From positions 1-64,000 of the forward strand of contig NZ_CP107964.1 in the NCBI RefSeq assembly GCF_041434935.1: DNA of 64,000 nt, written 5' to 3'. Source of the DNA: Kitasatospora sp. NBC_00374 (GTDB lineage Bacteria > Actinomycetota > Actinomycetes > Streptomycetales > Streptomycetaceae). Positions 44,331-53,636 of this stretch are shown piece by piece. Within the stretch, counting starts at the first letter, position 1; every line of letters begins with the position of its first letter. Both the position numbers and the translations under genes were made by a program. The notes under the pieces were generated by a model that saw only the letters and a list, made by a program, of their open reading frames with translations, was not told the origin of the DNA and did no database searches.

Positions 44331-44735
44331 GGGTCCGACCCTACCCTGCCCAATGCGAATTTTCCATGCAGCATGAGAAATATGACTTTCTGTCGTGATG
44401 GTCGAGCGACGGTGCGAGGACCGATCGTTGTCCGGACGCCGGGCGGACCGTGACCGGGGACCGCGCGTTGATCTCCGCCGCCGCGGCTGGCGGCACCCGG
44501 CGGATCCGGATCCGGCCGGGGCGCCTCCGACCGGTGCGCGGTCACAGGCGACCGCCGAAGTCGAGAGAACGACCGCCAGCCCCCAGCACCCCCCGCGCGG
44601 CCTGGCGCCCGGATTGGGACCGACCTGGCGGGCGAGTGGTGCTGCCGGATTCGAGCCCGACACCTGTGCGCCGATCAGGTGGGAGTAGCAGCGTCATGTA
44701 TGCAAGACGCGGGCCCAGCGGTGATCATCTTTGAC
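44331..44735. promoter_or_regulatory. Duplicated Tap-type promoter, then non-coding
   Basis: The first 70 bp match the promoter at 10437-10520 (GCGAATTTT, GCATGAGAAATA). The remainder to the NACHT gene shows no gene. Confidence 0.45.
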
Positions 44736-46847
44736 ATGGGCTCCACAAGAGGGAAGGACCGGTACCGGCGAGCGGCAGGCGTGGTTGCGGCCGTGGTGTG
44801 TGTGACGGGGGGCGTCTGGGCACTGGTGAAGCTGGGCACTGCGGAGCTGAGTACGTCCGAGCAAGTCGGGGTGTTGGGCCTCCTGCTGGGTCTGGTGCCG
44901 ATCGGGGCCGGGGCGGTGCGGCTCCTCAAGCCCGTGGGCGAAGTCGATGTAGAAGGAGCCGCTGCCAGCCTGGCCGGGGCCGTGGAAGCCAGCGAGCTGG
45001 CGCAGCGCCTGCAGCTGCTCGGCGGGGACGATCATCCGATCGACGTCGGCTTCTCCTTCCGCAGTGCTCCTTCGCGTGTTGCCGAGCACGCCGGAGCGGC
45101 TGGGAGTCTGAGTGAGATCACCGACTACTACCGGCAGCTGCGGCCCCGGCGCCTGGTGATCACCGGTGCGCCCGGGGCAGGCAAGACCGTGCTGGCACTC
45201 GAGCTGATGCTTGGTCTGCTCGAGGGCCGCGGGCCCCATGACCCGGTGCCGGTGCGCCTTGCCCTGGCCAGTTGGGATACCACTGTGACGCTGGAGGAGT
45301 GGCTGACCGGCGAACTGGTCGACATCTACCGGCTCAGCCGTGGAACCGCTCGGGCGCTGGTCGAGCAGCGGCGGGTGCTGCCGGTTCTGGACGGTCTGGA
45401 CGAGATGGACGCCGTCGGCGCCCCTCGCGGATCCTCGCGAGCAGCTGCGGCGCTGGCGGCCCTGAACGCGTACCAGGCCGGTCGCAGCAAGGCGCCGATG
45501 GTGTTGACCTGCCGCACGGCGCAGTACGAGGCGCTGGCCGGGAGGGCCCGGCTGCTGGACTCGGCCCGCGTGGAGGTCGAAACCGTCACTCCCCGGCAGG
45601 CTCATGCCTTCCTGGCAACCCGAGTGTGGGATCCACAGCTGTGGGGCCCAGTGCTGGACACCCTCGACCGTGATCCCAACGGCGCGGTGGCCCAGACGCT
45701 CTCCACCCCGTGGGTGCTGACGCTGGCCATCATCGTGTACGAGGCTGACGGCGACCCCGCCGGGTTACTCGACCTGGCTGAGCCGCATGACATTCGGCAG
45801 TACCTGCTCGACCGATTCGTACCGGCCGCGACTGACCTGCACGTGCGCGCGGGGAACACCGCCTACGAACCCGGGGACGTCGAACGCTGGCTGACCGTCC
45901 TGGCCGACTACCTGAACGACAACGCCCGCACCGGCCGCACCGTGGGCGGACAACGGCTCTCCGCCGCCGACTTGGTACTGCATCGGCTCTGGCCGATCAC
46001 GGCTGGCCGAGTCAGAACTCTGGACACGGTCATGTGCGCGGCAACCGGGCTCGTGCTCCTGGTCTGGCTCGGCGCCGCCACCTTCGAGACGACGGAGATC
46101 GTCGCAGGCACCGTCCTGGCGCTGCTCGTAGGGTCCTGGATCGTCGTGGCCAGCAGGATCACCTGGCCCACCCCGAAGGGCATCGATCTACGGAGGCTGC
46201 GCACTCGTGCCGGGCGTCGTGCAACCACCGTTCCTCTCGCGGTCGCACTCTCGGTAGCGCTCGTATGCTCGCTGGCATTGGCCCTTCTCGCGGCTTACCC
46301 TGCGGACTACCCGCTGCCTGGCTACCCGCTGATGGATGCGCTGGCGAACGTGCTCACTGTGGCTCTCCCGATGGGGCTCATCGGCGGGCTTGCGTTCGGA
46401 CTCAGAACCAATCTGGAGACAAGTGCGCCGCGCGGCGCAGTTGATGGCCCGAGGGACCTGGTCCGTGCCGACGCCCGGGCAGGGCTCACGGTCGGGCTCG
46501 GCGCCGGGCTTGCGGCAGAGCTCGCGCAGCTGGCCCAGGCCGGGTTGACGGACGGGGGCCTTTCGCTGCAGAACGCATTCGGGGGTATCGACGTTCTTGT
46601 CGTAACCCTGGCATTCGTGTGTCTCGCAGGCCTGCTGATCTGGGCCGGCGCGTGGCGCCGGTACGTGGCGACGCTGCTGTGCACACGAGGCCGCCTGCCA
46701 TGGCAGCTCGGCCGTTTCCTCGACTGGGCATACGGTGCCGGCCTTGTCCGGGTGTCCGGGACGGCATATCAGTTCCGACATCGAGAGCTGCAGGACCACC
46801 TGGCCGGCAGAGTCAGGACGTCGCGACATGCGCCTGCGGTGACTTGA
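44736..46847 (+). CDS. Membrane NACHT-type STAND NTPase
   Basis: About 703 residues from ATG 44736; GTG 44679 and ATG 44700 are alternatives. Two N-terminal membrane helices (AAGVVAAVVCVTGGVWALV, then VGVLGLLLGLVPIGAGAV) precede the NACHT domain: Walker A VITGAPGAGKTVL, Walker B VLPVLDGLDEMD and sensor VLTCRTAQYE. The C-terminal half has about six more membrane helices (VMCAATGLVLLVWLGA, VPLAVALSVALVCSLALALL, IDVLVVTLAFVCLAGLLIW) and ends FRHRELQDHLAG, the typical NACHT follow-on motif. Such streptomycete NACHT membrane proteins are candidate conflict sensors. No effector domain is visible, so the membrane part may itself be the effector. Confidence 0.8.
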   Translation: MGSTRGKDRYRRAAGVVAAVVCVTGGVWALVKLGTAELSTSEQVGVLGLLLGLVPIGAGAVRLLKPVGEVDVEGAAASLAGAVEASELAQRLQLLGGDDHPIDVGFSFRSAPSRVAEHAGAAGSLSEITDYYRQLRPRRLVITGAPGAGKTVLALELMLGLLEGRGPHDPVPVRLALASWDTTVTLEEWLTGELVDIYRLSRGTARALVEQRRVLPVLDGLDEMDAVGAPRGSSRAAAALAALNAYQAGRSKAPMVLTCRTAQYEALAGRARLLDSARVEVETVTPRQAHAFLATRVWDPQLWGPVLDTLDRDPNGAVAQTLSTPWVLTLAIIVYEADGDPAGLLDLAEPHDIRQYLLDRFVPAATDLHVRAGNTAYEPGDVERWLTVLADYLNDNARTGRTVGGQRLSAADLVLHRLWPITAGRVRTLDTVMCAATGLVLLVWLGAATFETTEIVAGTVLALLVGSWIVVASRITWPTPKGIDLRRLRTRAGRRATTVPLAVALSVALVCSLALALLAAYPADYPLPGYPLMDALANVLTVALPMGLIGGLAFGLRTNLETSAPRGAVDGPRDLVRADARAGLTVGLGAGLAAELAQLAQAGLTDGGLSLQNAFGGIDVLVVTLAFVCLAGLLIWAGAWRRYVATLLCTRGRLPWQLGRFLDWAYGAGLVRVSGTAYQFRHRELQDHLAGRVRTSRHAPAVT

Positions 46848-46849
46848 CC

Positions 46850-47427
46850 ACCCGCCCTGGTACACCAGCGCACCACAGGAGACGTACGACCAGCACCCAC
46901 GGGTGGTCCAGCACGAGCTCCGCCATCACGGTGGTCGTTCCTGGTGAGACACCACAGCTTGCGGCCGTGCGCTTGGCCGTCCTGGCGTACCCTCCCCGTG
47001 TCGCGTAGGTCCATGAGCGCGTCCCGGAGCGCCCGGTCCGGTTGCTGTCCGGGGAGGACCAGATGCCAAGGCTCCCGCGGGGCGGCGTGCTGGAAGAGGG
47101 CGAGCGCCACCAGCACAGGGCCGGCCTCGTCGATCCCCGCTTCCACAGCCCACCAGAATCAGCACCGGAGGCAGGGGGAGGCTGGGGGGACCCGGTGCTC
47201 GGGTTCGACACCCAGTCGTGCCGCATGAACAAGGGTCGGGTCAGGACGGCGTCGCCGAGCCGCTGCGCGCGCAGCACGAGCCCCAGCTTCTGCGAGCCCG
47301 GATCGGCCGCATGCGTGTAGAGCACGCCGCCCTCCCGTGTGCCGCGGTCGAGCAGCCACTGCTCCAGCTCAGAAGGCACTTGTGCCCGACCAGCGGGGTG
47401 TCCTCCAGCGTGGCCTGGGGGCCGCAC
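46850..47427 (-). pseudogene. Frameshifted gene of unknown family
   Basis: Two neighbouring minus-strand frames look once-coding: LEQWLLDRGTREGGVLYTHA then QRLGDAVLTRPLFMRHDWVS (47370-47210), and MEAGIDEAGPVLVALALFQH then LRDALMDLRDTGRVRQDGQA (47146-46930). Together they could be one replication-relaxation-like winged-helix protein, but this is only a suggestion. Confidence 0.35.
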
Positions 47428-47588
47428 CTCGCGTCGACGGCGAGAAGGGCCACGGCGGTTCGTTGGCGGCGCTGGCGCGGCGCGGGCCTCGGTCGGCGGA
47501 TACGCGATCGGACGTGGCTCTCGGAGCTGCGGGCCGCGGCCCAGGTGCCGGCGGGCGAGCCGGGCTCGCTGTCGCCCGAGCGGCGGTG
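47420..47588 (+). pseudogene. Helicase-associated domain remnant 3
   Basis: Parallel to 36860-37010 with indels: KGHGGSLAALAR in one frame, then TWLSELRAAAQVPAGEPGSL and SPERR in another. Confidence 0.65.
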
Positions 47589-47879
47589 TCGGGGAATGTC
47601 AGCAGGACGGCGTTGTGCTGCTCGCTCATCGCACTCCGATCGGGCCGGGACCGGCGGTGGCCGGGCTTCCATCGTGACCCTGGGTGCAGGGCGCTGCCAC
47701 AGGAATGGCATTCGAACCCCGGACGGGGTTCGCCCGCCGCAACGGTCGGAGGCCACCCCGCCGCAACCGCCCACCGCTCGGCCGGAGGTCACCCTGTGTC
47801 ATGGAAACCCGTCGAGTTGTCAGGTTGCGACCCGGGTGAAAGCATGAGAAGGCCCCTCTTCCATCGAGGGAGGTCCACG
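47589..47879. promoter_or_regulatory. Presumed promoter region of the lanthipeptide operon
   Basis: No gene is seen in this gap before the precursor. GAGGGAGG lies eight bases before ATG 47880. Confidence 0.4.
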
Positions 47880-48641
47880 ATGACCACCCCAACGAACAGC
47901 GGCGGATCCGACAACGGCCCAAGCGACAAGCCGGACCGGACCAAGGACATCCACGGTCCGCAGGATCCGCTGGTCGACAGATTCCGCCCGGACCCGGCCC
48001 ACGCGCCCGTCCGAGGACTCACCCTCAAAGGCTTCCTCGGCGACAGCGACCGCGAAGGACACCGGCGGCTGTACCTGACGAAGAACCTCGACTACTACGT
48101 CGAATTCGCCACCGACGACGTCCTAGACAGCGCCGGTATTCCGCCGGACCGGCCTCCTTTCGTCGGAACGGAGGCAACCGAGGTCACGCTGAAGGAGGGA
48201 GCCCATGTCAGCTACACCCACAGCGCCCCGGTCCGCCCGTCGGACGACTTCGACCTCGACGTCCGCCGGGTGAGCCGGGCGGGCCCGAGGGGCCCGCAGC
48301 GCGGCCGAGGGCTAACACCACGGGGGTCACCAGCCGCCCTGGCGCGTCGTGCGGCCGGCCGCTTCGCTCCGCAGGAGGGCTGCACGTGCGGCGCCCCCTG
48401 TGGCCAGCAGACAATCGAGTTCGTCTCCTGCGCTTCGTGCGACGACACCTGCGTCTCGTGCGACGGGACCTGCGACCAGACCTGTCCGCAGTCCTGCAAC
48501 GGCACCTGTGACGACACCTGCCAGTTCACCTGCGCTCCCACGTGCGCTCCCACGTGCGAGACCTGCTTCACCTGCAACACCTGCGGGGAAACCAGGTGCA
48601 CCGTGTGCTGTGAAATTCTGACCGGCGTGGCCTGCGGCTGA
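47880..48641 (+). CDS. lanA: Class I lanthipeptide precursor with long leader and Cys-rich core
   Basis: A 253-residue precursor. ATG 47880 follows GAGGGAGG. Residues 1-167 contain no Cys: a polar start, a globular-looking segment (GLTLKGFLGDSDREGHRRLY, then DYYVEFATDDVLDSAGIP) and then FDLDV at 124-128, matching the FNLD-type box that LanB reads in class I leaders. An Arg/Ala/Gly-rich linker follows. Residues 168-253 contain 22 Cys and 20 Ser/Thr. From Cys194 to Cys226 there is a Cys every fourth residue, each preceded by Ser or Thr (CDGTCDQTCPQSCNGTC), then every third. Ordinary lanthipeptides have cores of 20-40 residues and leaders of 20-60. The gene is followed by a hairpin and then lanC and lanB. 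A metal-binding role of the unmodified protein cannot be excluded. Confidence 0.8.
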   Translation: MTTPTNSGGSDNGPSDKPDRTKDIHGPQDPLVDRFRPDPAHAPVRGLTLKGFLGDSDREGHRRLYLTKNLDYYVEFATDDVLDSAGIPPDRPPFVGTEATEVTLKEGAHVSYTHSAPVRPSDDFDLDVRRVSRAGPRGPQRGRGLTPRGSPAALARRAAGRFAPQEGCTCGAPCGQQTIEFVSCASCDDTCVSCDGTCDQTCPQSCNGTCDDTCQFTCAPTCAPTCETCFTCNTCGETRCTVCCEILTGVACG

Positions 48642-48652
48642 CGGTCGCCCGC

Positions 48653-48672
48653 CCGGCGTGTCACCACGCCGG
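48653..48672 (+). terminator. Hairpin between precursor and lanC
   Basis: The arms CCGGCGTG and CACGCCGG are separated by TCAC, 11 bp after the precursor stop. It is a likely attenuator that keeps precursor mRNA above enzyme mRNA. Confidence 0.6.
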
Positions 48673-48717
48673 CCGCCTTGCCGTTCGTAGCCGGTCCGCT
48701 GCTCCGAGGGAGACCAC

Positions 48718-50130
48718 ATGACGCGACGCGAACTCGCCGACGCGACAAGCACTTTCGGCGCGAGAAGCAGTTTCGGGTCGCCGACGGCCGACGGGCGAGA
48801 CCCGGAGCCGCGCCCGTGGCGCAGCGTGCTCGACGGCGACCGGCGGGCGGCCGCGCTCGCCGCCGCCGATACCGCCGCCGAGCGCTGCGTGGATCGCGCC
48901 CGCATCTGCGAGGCGCTGGCCGGTGCCGCCCGTCAGACCCGCCTCCCCCGGACGATCGACTGGCTCTCCCCCGGGGTGGCCAGGGGAGACGCCGGAATCG
49001 CGCTGCTCTGCGCGTACATCGACCAGTGTCGGCCCGGACAGGGGTGGGACGAGACCGGCCACCACTTCCTCGTCACCGGGCTCGAAGGCATCGGGCAGAA
49101 TGCCGCGCGGATCGGCTCCGGCCTCTACAGCGGGCTCGGCGGCACGGCGTTCGCCGTCGCCGCGCTCAGCCGCGACGGCACGCGCTACCGCCGTGCGCTC
49201 GGCGCCCTCGACGACGAACTGGTGCCCCGCGCACAGCTCATGGCCGCGCGGCTCGCCGAGGGCCGCCACGGTCGGCCGGTGAGCGACTTCGACCTGGTCT
49301 CCGGGGCGAGCGGACTGGCCGCCGGCCTGCTGCCGCGCGATCCGCACGGCTCGCTCGCAGACCTGCTCGGCGCGCTGGTCCACCTGGCCTCGCCGAACGG
49401 CGCGACGCCGCACTGGGCCACGCCGGAGGACCAGCTCGGTGACCCCGCGACGCGGCCCATCTACCCGTACGGCAACCTCAACTGCGGGCTGGCGCACGGG
49501 ATTCCCGGGCCCCTGGCGATCCTCGCCCTCGCCCTGCGGGCCGGCCGTGAGGCACCCGGCCAGGCGGCGGCGGTCCGCTACCTGGCCGACTGGCTGACCG
49601 CGCACCGCCTCGACGACGCGTGGGGCGTCAACTGGCCGTCGGCCATCCCGCTGCCAGCGGCGCCCGGACGACCCCCGCCGCCGGACCCCGGCCCGGCGCG
49701 CAGCTCCTGGTGCTACGGCAGCCCCGGGATCGCGCGGGCACTCTGGCACGCCGGCGAGGCCCTGGACGACGGACAGCTGCGCGACTTCGCCGTCGAGGCC
49801 GTCACCCGCGTGCTGCAGCGGCCCGACGCCGCCCGCCAGCTCGCCTCGCCCACGTTCTGCCACGGCGTCGCCGGACTGCTCCAGGTGGTACTGCGCTTCG
49901 CCCACGACACCGGCCTGCCACAGTTCACCGCCGGGGCCGAGCAGTTGGTCGACCAGCTGCTCGATCACTTCGATCCCGACCGTCCGCTCGGGTACGCCGC
50001 GGTGGAACCGGCCGGCAACCGGGTGGACTCGCCCGGCCTGCTCGACGGAGCCCCCGGCGTCGTCATGGTCCTGCTGGCCGCCGCAACCGACACCGAGCCC
50101 ACCTGGGACCGGTTCTTCCTGCTGTCATGA
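48718..50130 (+). CDS. lanC: Lanthipeptide cyclase LanC
   Basis: A 470-residue LanC-type cyclase. ATG 48718 follows GAGGGAGA. The repeats of the alpha/alpha toroid are visible (GDAGIALLC, SGLYSGLGGTAF, SGASGLAAGL). The zinc ligands are Cys332 in SSWCYGSPGIAR and Cys381-His382 in TFCHGVAGLLQ; NCGLAHGIPG (Cys256, His260) is the conserved GxxHG-type motif. It catalyses Cys addition to dehydroalanine and dehydrobutyrine to make thioether rings. It overlaps lanB by ATGA. Confidence 0.92.
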   Translation: MTRRELADATSTFGARSSFGSPTADGRDPEPRPWRSVLDGDRRAAALAAADTAAERCVDRARICEALAGAARQTRLPRTIDWLSPGVARGDAGIALLCAYIDQCRPGQGWDETGHHFLVTGLEGIGQNAARIGSGLYSGLGGTAFAVAALSRDGTRYRRALGALDDELVPRAQLMAARLAEGRHGRPVSDFDLVSGASGLAAGLLPRDPHGSLADLLGALVHLASPNGATPHWATPEDQLGDPATRPIYPYGNLNCGLAHGIPGPLAILALALRAGREAPGQAAAVRYLADWLTAHRLDDAWGVNWPSAIPLPAAPGRPPPPDPGPARSSWCYGSPGIARALWHAGEALDDGQLRDFAVEAVTRVLQRPDAARQLASPTFCHGVAGLLQVVLRFAHDTGLPQFTAGAEQLVDQLLDHFDPDRPLGYAAVEPAGNRVDSPGLLDGAPGVVMVLLAAATDTEPTWDRFFLLS

Positions 50131-53100
50131 CGGTCAACGACCCTGAGCACCGCCGCCGCGCGCAGCCGATCTACCGGCCGCTGGGCTGGGCGGTGGTGCG
50201 GGCACCGCTGCTCCCGGTGGACGCGCTCGCCACCGCCGGCGCGGCCACCGGCGGCGACACCCTGATGCCCGACGCGCCGCAGGTCCGCCTCGCCGTCGAG
50301 GTGGCCAGCCGTGACCTCGCCGCAGCCCTGCACCGCACCCGCCCCGACGACCCGGAAGCTCGGCGGGTGCGCCGCAAACTGACGCGCTACCTGATCCGCA
50401 TGTGCACCCGGCCGACGCCCTTCGGTGTCTTCGCCGGCGTCGGCCTGGCCCGCTGGAGCGACCACACTGATCTGGCGCTCGGGCCGTACCCGCCGCGCAC
50501 CCGCACCCGGCCGGACATGGCGTGGCTGCTCGGGCTCATCCACCGTCTGGAGGAGGAGCCGGAGATCCGCGCCGGCCTGCGGCTGGTCACCAACGCGGCG
50601 GTCGTCCTGCGCGGCGAGCACGCCCTGCTCCGCGACGCCGAAGCCGACGGCGCGGCGGACACCGTCTCGGTCCGGCTGACCCCGGCCGTACGGCAGGTGC
50701 TGGAGACGGCGCGACACCCGGTCGCGGCGGACGACCTGGCGGCCGGGCTCGCCGGGCTGGCGGGCGCGACCCCCGACAAGGCGGCCAGGCTGGTCGAACG
50801 GCTGCGGGCCCAGGGCTTCCTCCAGACCGATCTCCGACCGCCCCTCACCAACGGCGACCCCGCCACCCACGTCCGCGAGCGGCTGGCCGCCGTCCCCGGT
50901 GCGCGGGAGCTGGCCGCCGGGCTCGACCACCTGTCCCGGGACCTCGCCCGGTGGGACGCCCTCCCGCTCGACGCACGGGTCCGACCCTGGGCTGACCTGC
51001 TGGAACGCGCCGACGGGCTGCACCCGGCGGCGCCCGGAGACCCCGTCCTCCAGACCGACCTGGCCCTTCCCCTGGCCGGCCGGGGCCTGCACGCCGAGGT
51101 GGCGGCGGAGGCGGCCCGCGCCGCCGAGCTGCTGCTCCGGCTGAGTCCCCTCCCGGCCGGCCCGCCCCGCCTGGAGTCCTACCGGCGGGCGTTCCTGAGC
51201 CGTTACGGGGCGGAGCGCCGGGTTCCCCTGTTGGACCTGCTAGACCCGGACGTGGGGCTCGGACCCCCGACCGACTCGTCGGCCCACCAGCGCTCGACCC
51301 CGCAGCCGCCGCAGCGCAACCGGCTGCTGCTCGGCCTCGCCCTCGCCGCCAACCGGGAGCACCGCCAGAGCGTCGACCTGACCGACGAGCAGATCGAGGC
51401 ACTCACCGTGTCCCGGCCCGATCCGGCCGCCTGCCCGCTCTCACTGGAGCTCGCGCTGTTCCTCACCGCCGCTTCGCCCGCCGCCCTGGACGCGGGTGAG
51501 TTCCGGCTGGTCGTCGGCCCCAACCTCGGCGCCCCGGCCGCCGGCCGTCACCTCGGCCGGTTCGCCGACCTGCTCGGCCCGGAGGCCCGTACCGCCCTCG
51601 ACGAGATCGCCCGGGCCGAGCAGGAGGCCAGCCCCGACACGCTGTTCGCCGAGGTCGTCTACCTGCCGCACCGGGCGCGCTCCGCCAACGTCGCGATCCG
51701 GCCGGCGGTCCGGACCCACGAGATCGTGCTCGGCACCGGGCCCGGGGTGCCGCACCGGGACGCCATCCCGCTGCGCGAGCTGGTCGTGGGCCTGCACGAG
51801 GGCCGGTTCAGCGTCGAGTGGCCCGCCGCCGACGCCCGGATCACCGGGGTGCAGGGCCACATGCTCAACAGCATGGGCGCACCCGCCCCGGTCCGCTTCC
51901 TGCTGGACGCCGCCGCCGACGGGCGCTGCCAGCCCTCGCTGTTCTCCTGGGGCCCGGCGAACGGCTTCCCGTTCCTGCCCCGGGTCCAGTACGGCCGCAC
52001 CGTGCTCGCCCTCGCGCAGTGGCGGCTCGACGCGGCCGACCTGCCCACCGGCGCGGGCGAGGAGTTCGCGGCCGCGCTGTCGGCCTGGCGGCAGCGGTGG
52101 GCCGTCCCGCATCTGGTCTACCTGTGCGTCGGCGACAACCGCCTGCTGCTCGACCTCGCCGACCCCGACCAGGTCGAGGTGGCGCGCGAGGAACTGCGGG
52201 CCCTGCGCGGCACGCAGGCGCTGCAGCTCCAGGAGGCGTTGCCGCAGCCGCAGGACGCCTGGCTGCCCGGGCCGGACGGCCGCCACGTCTGCGAGCTCGT
52301 CGTTCCGCTGGTGCGCGCGCGGGCCGCGGCCGTGGACCCGGCAGGGCTCGACGGGCACCCGGCCGGTCACGCGCACGCGGCCGCCGACACCGTGGCGGCG
52401 GGCACCCGGTTCCGGCCGCCCGGAAGTGACTGGCTGTACCTCAAGCTCTACGGCAGCCCCTGGCAGCAGGACGAGCTGATCGCGGGACCGCTGCGCACCT
52501 TCGCCGAGTTCGCCACCGCCGCCGGACTGGCCGACAACTGGTTCTTCATCCGCTACTCGGACACGGACAGCCACCTGCGGATCCGCTTCCACGGCGAGCG
52601 GTCCGCCCTGCTCGGCCCGCTGATGGACCAGGCCTGCCGCTGGGCGGAAGACCTGCTGGCGACCGGGGCCGCCACCAGGCTCGCCTTCGACACCTACGAG
52701 CGGGAGGTCGAACGCTACGGCGGCAACGACGGGGTACGGGCGGCCGAGGAGGTCTTCGGCGCGGACAGCACCTCGGTCGCCTGGCTGCTCCAGGCGGGCG
52801 AGGAGGAGGAAATCCCGCTCGACCGCACGGCGTTGGCGGTGAGCAGCGTCGACGACCTGCTCGACACCCTGGGCCTGTCCGAGCCGGAACGGCTGGCGTT
52901 CCTGCGCGGCGCCGCCGAGACCACACGCGAGGGCGGCGACGAGTACCGCCGCCGCGGCAACGACCTGCGCCTGGCCCTCGCCGGTCCGGACCGGCCCGAC
53001 ACCGAGGTCCTGCGCCTGCTGCTGGCCCAGCGCCGCACCGCCCTCGCCCCTGCGGCCGCCCTGCTCGCCGCACTGCGCCAGGACGGCAGGCTCCGGCGCA

Positions 53101-53240
53101 GCCACGGCGCGCTGTGCCGCAGCTACGTCCACATGCACCTCAACCGGCTCGGCCTGGGCCCGGCGGGCGACGGCGAAGGGCTGGTCCTCGAACTGCTGCG
53201 CCGCACCCGCGAGGGCCTGGCCAAAGCACCCGTCACTTGA
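50127..53240 (+). CDS. lanB: Class I lanthipeptide dehydratase LanB
   Basis: A 1037-residue full-length LanB carrying both halves. The N-terminal glutamylation domain begins YRPLGWAVVRAPLLP and has the hallmark RMCTRPTPFGVFAGVGLARW; LPHRARSANVAIRP and GHMLNSMGAPAPVRFLLD follow. The C-terminal elimination domain (SpaB_C-like) has DWLYLKLYGSPWQQDELIAG, NWFFIRYSDTDSHLRIRFHG and ends SYVHMHLNRLGL. It uses glutamyl-tRNA to dehydrate Ser and Thr of the precursor. Full length distinguishes it from split LanB systems. It is last in the operon; no protease or transporter gene follows. Confidence 0.93.
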   Translation: MTVNDPEHRRRAQPIYRPLGWAVVRAPLLPVDALATAGAATGGDTLMPDAPQVRLAVEVASRDLAAALHRTRPDDPEARRVRRKLTRYLIRMCTRPTPFGVFAGVGLARWSDHTDLALGPYPPRTRTRPDMAWLLGLIHRLEEEPEIRAGLRLVTNAAVVLRGEHALLRDAEADGAADTVSVRLTPAVRQVLETARHPVAADDLAAGLAGLAGATPDKAARLVERLRAQGFLQTDLRPPLTNGDPATHVRERLAAVPGARELAAGLDHLSRDLARWDALPLDARVRPWADLLERADGLHPAAPGDPVLQTDLALPLAGRGLHAEVAAEAARAAELLLRLSPLPAGPPRLESYRRAFLSRYGAERRVPLLDLLDPDVGLGPPTDSSAHQRSTPQPPQRNRLLLGLALAANREHRQSVDLTDEQIEALTVSRPDPAACPLSLELALFLTAASPAALDAGEFRLVVGPNLGAPAAGRHLGRFADLLGPEARTALDEIARAEQEASPDTLFAEVVYLPHRARSANVAIRPAVRTHEIVLGTGPGVPHRDAIPLRELVVGLHEGRFSVEWPAADARITGVQGHMLNSMGAPAPVRFLLDAAADGRCQPSLFSWGPANGFPFLPRVQYGRTVLALAQWRLDAADLPTGAGEEFAAALSAWRQRWAVPHLVYLCVGDNRLLLDLADPDQVEVAREELRALRGTQALQLQEALPQPQDAWLPGPDGRHVCELVVPLVRARAAAVDPAGLDGHPAGHAHAAADTVAAGTRFRPPGSDWLYLKLYGSPWQQDELIAGPLRTFAEFATAAGLADNWFFIRYSDTDSHLRIRFHGERSALLGPLMDQACRWAEDLLATGAATRLAFDTYEREVERYGGNDGVRAAEEVFGADSTSVAWLLQAGEEEEIPLDRTALAVSSVDDLLDTLGLSEPERLAFLRGAAETTREGGDEYRRRGNDLRLALAGPDRPDTEVLRLLLAQRRTALAPAAALLAALRQDGRLRRSHGALCRSYVHMHLNRLGLGPAGDGEGLVLELLRRTREGLAKAPVT

Positions 53241-53267
53241 CGGCCGGGCGGTCGCCGTGGGTCAGTT

Positions 53268-53390
53268 CCCGGTGCGTGCCGCGTCGCGCAGCCTGCGCCA
53301 GGTGCGGGCCGCGCGTGAGGCGTCGGCCGCGGCGTACCGCAGGGCCGGTGCCGAAGACGAAGCGGTGAAGGTGCTGGAGAAAGCACGGCG
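53268..53390 (+). pseudogene. Relic of the 3' end of the 2.4-kb STAND/TPR gene
   Basis: The reading VRAAREASAAAYRRAGAEDE then AVKVLEKAR is nearly identical to the end of the protein at 2412-5198 (VRAAREVSAAAYRRAGAEDE). The rest of the gene is gone. Together with the toxin relic below it shows a copied block. Confidence 0.75.
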
Positions 53391-53636
53391 CGTGGCCCAC
53401 GCCGAGATCGAAGCCCTCGCCGAACTGGTAGGCACTCAGGTGCTCGGCGATCTCGCGCGGCGCCAGGCTGATATGTCCGTCGCAGTCGCTACCTGCTGGC
53501 CGGTATGTCGCCCTGTCCGCGTGGGTCAGGCGGATCTCCCCGTACTTGGGGGCGCAGCCGGTATCACCCGACGCCCTGTCGAAGGTCGGGGCACCGATAC
53601 GGTGCTGGGCGCCTGGTGGGGGCGTCGGCGCGTGGG

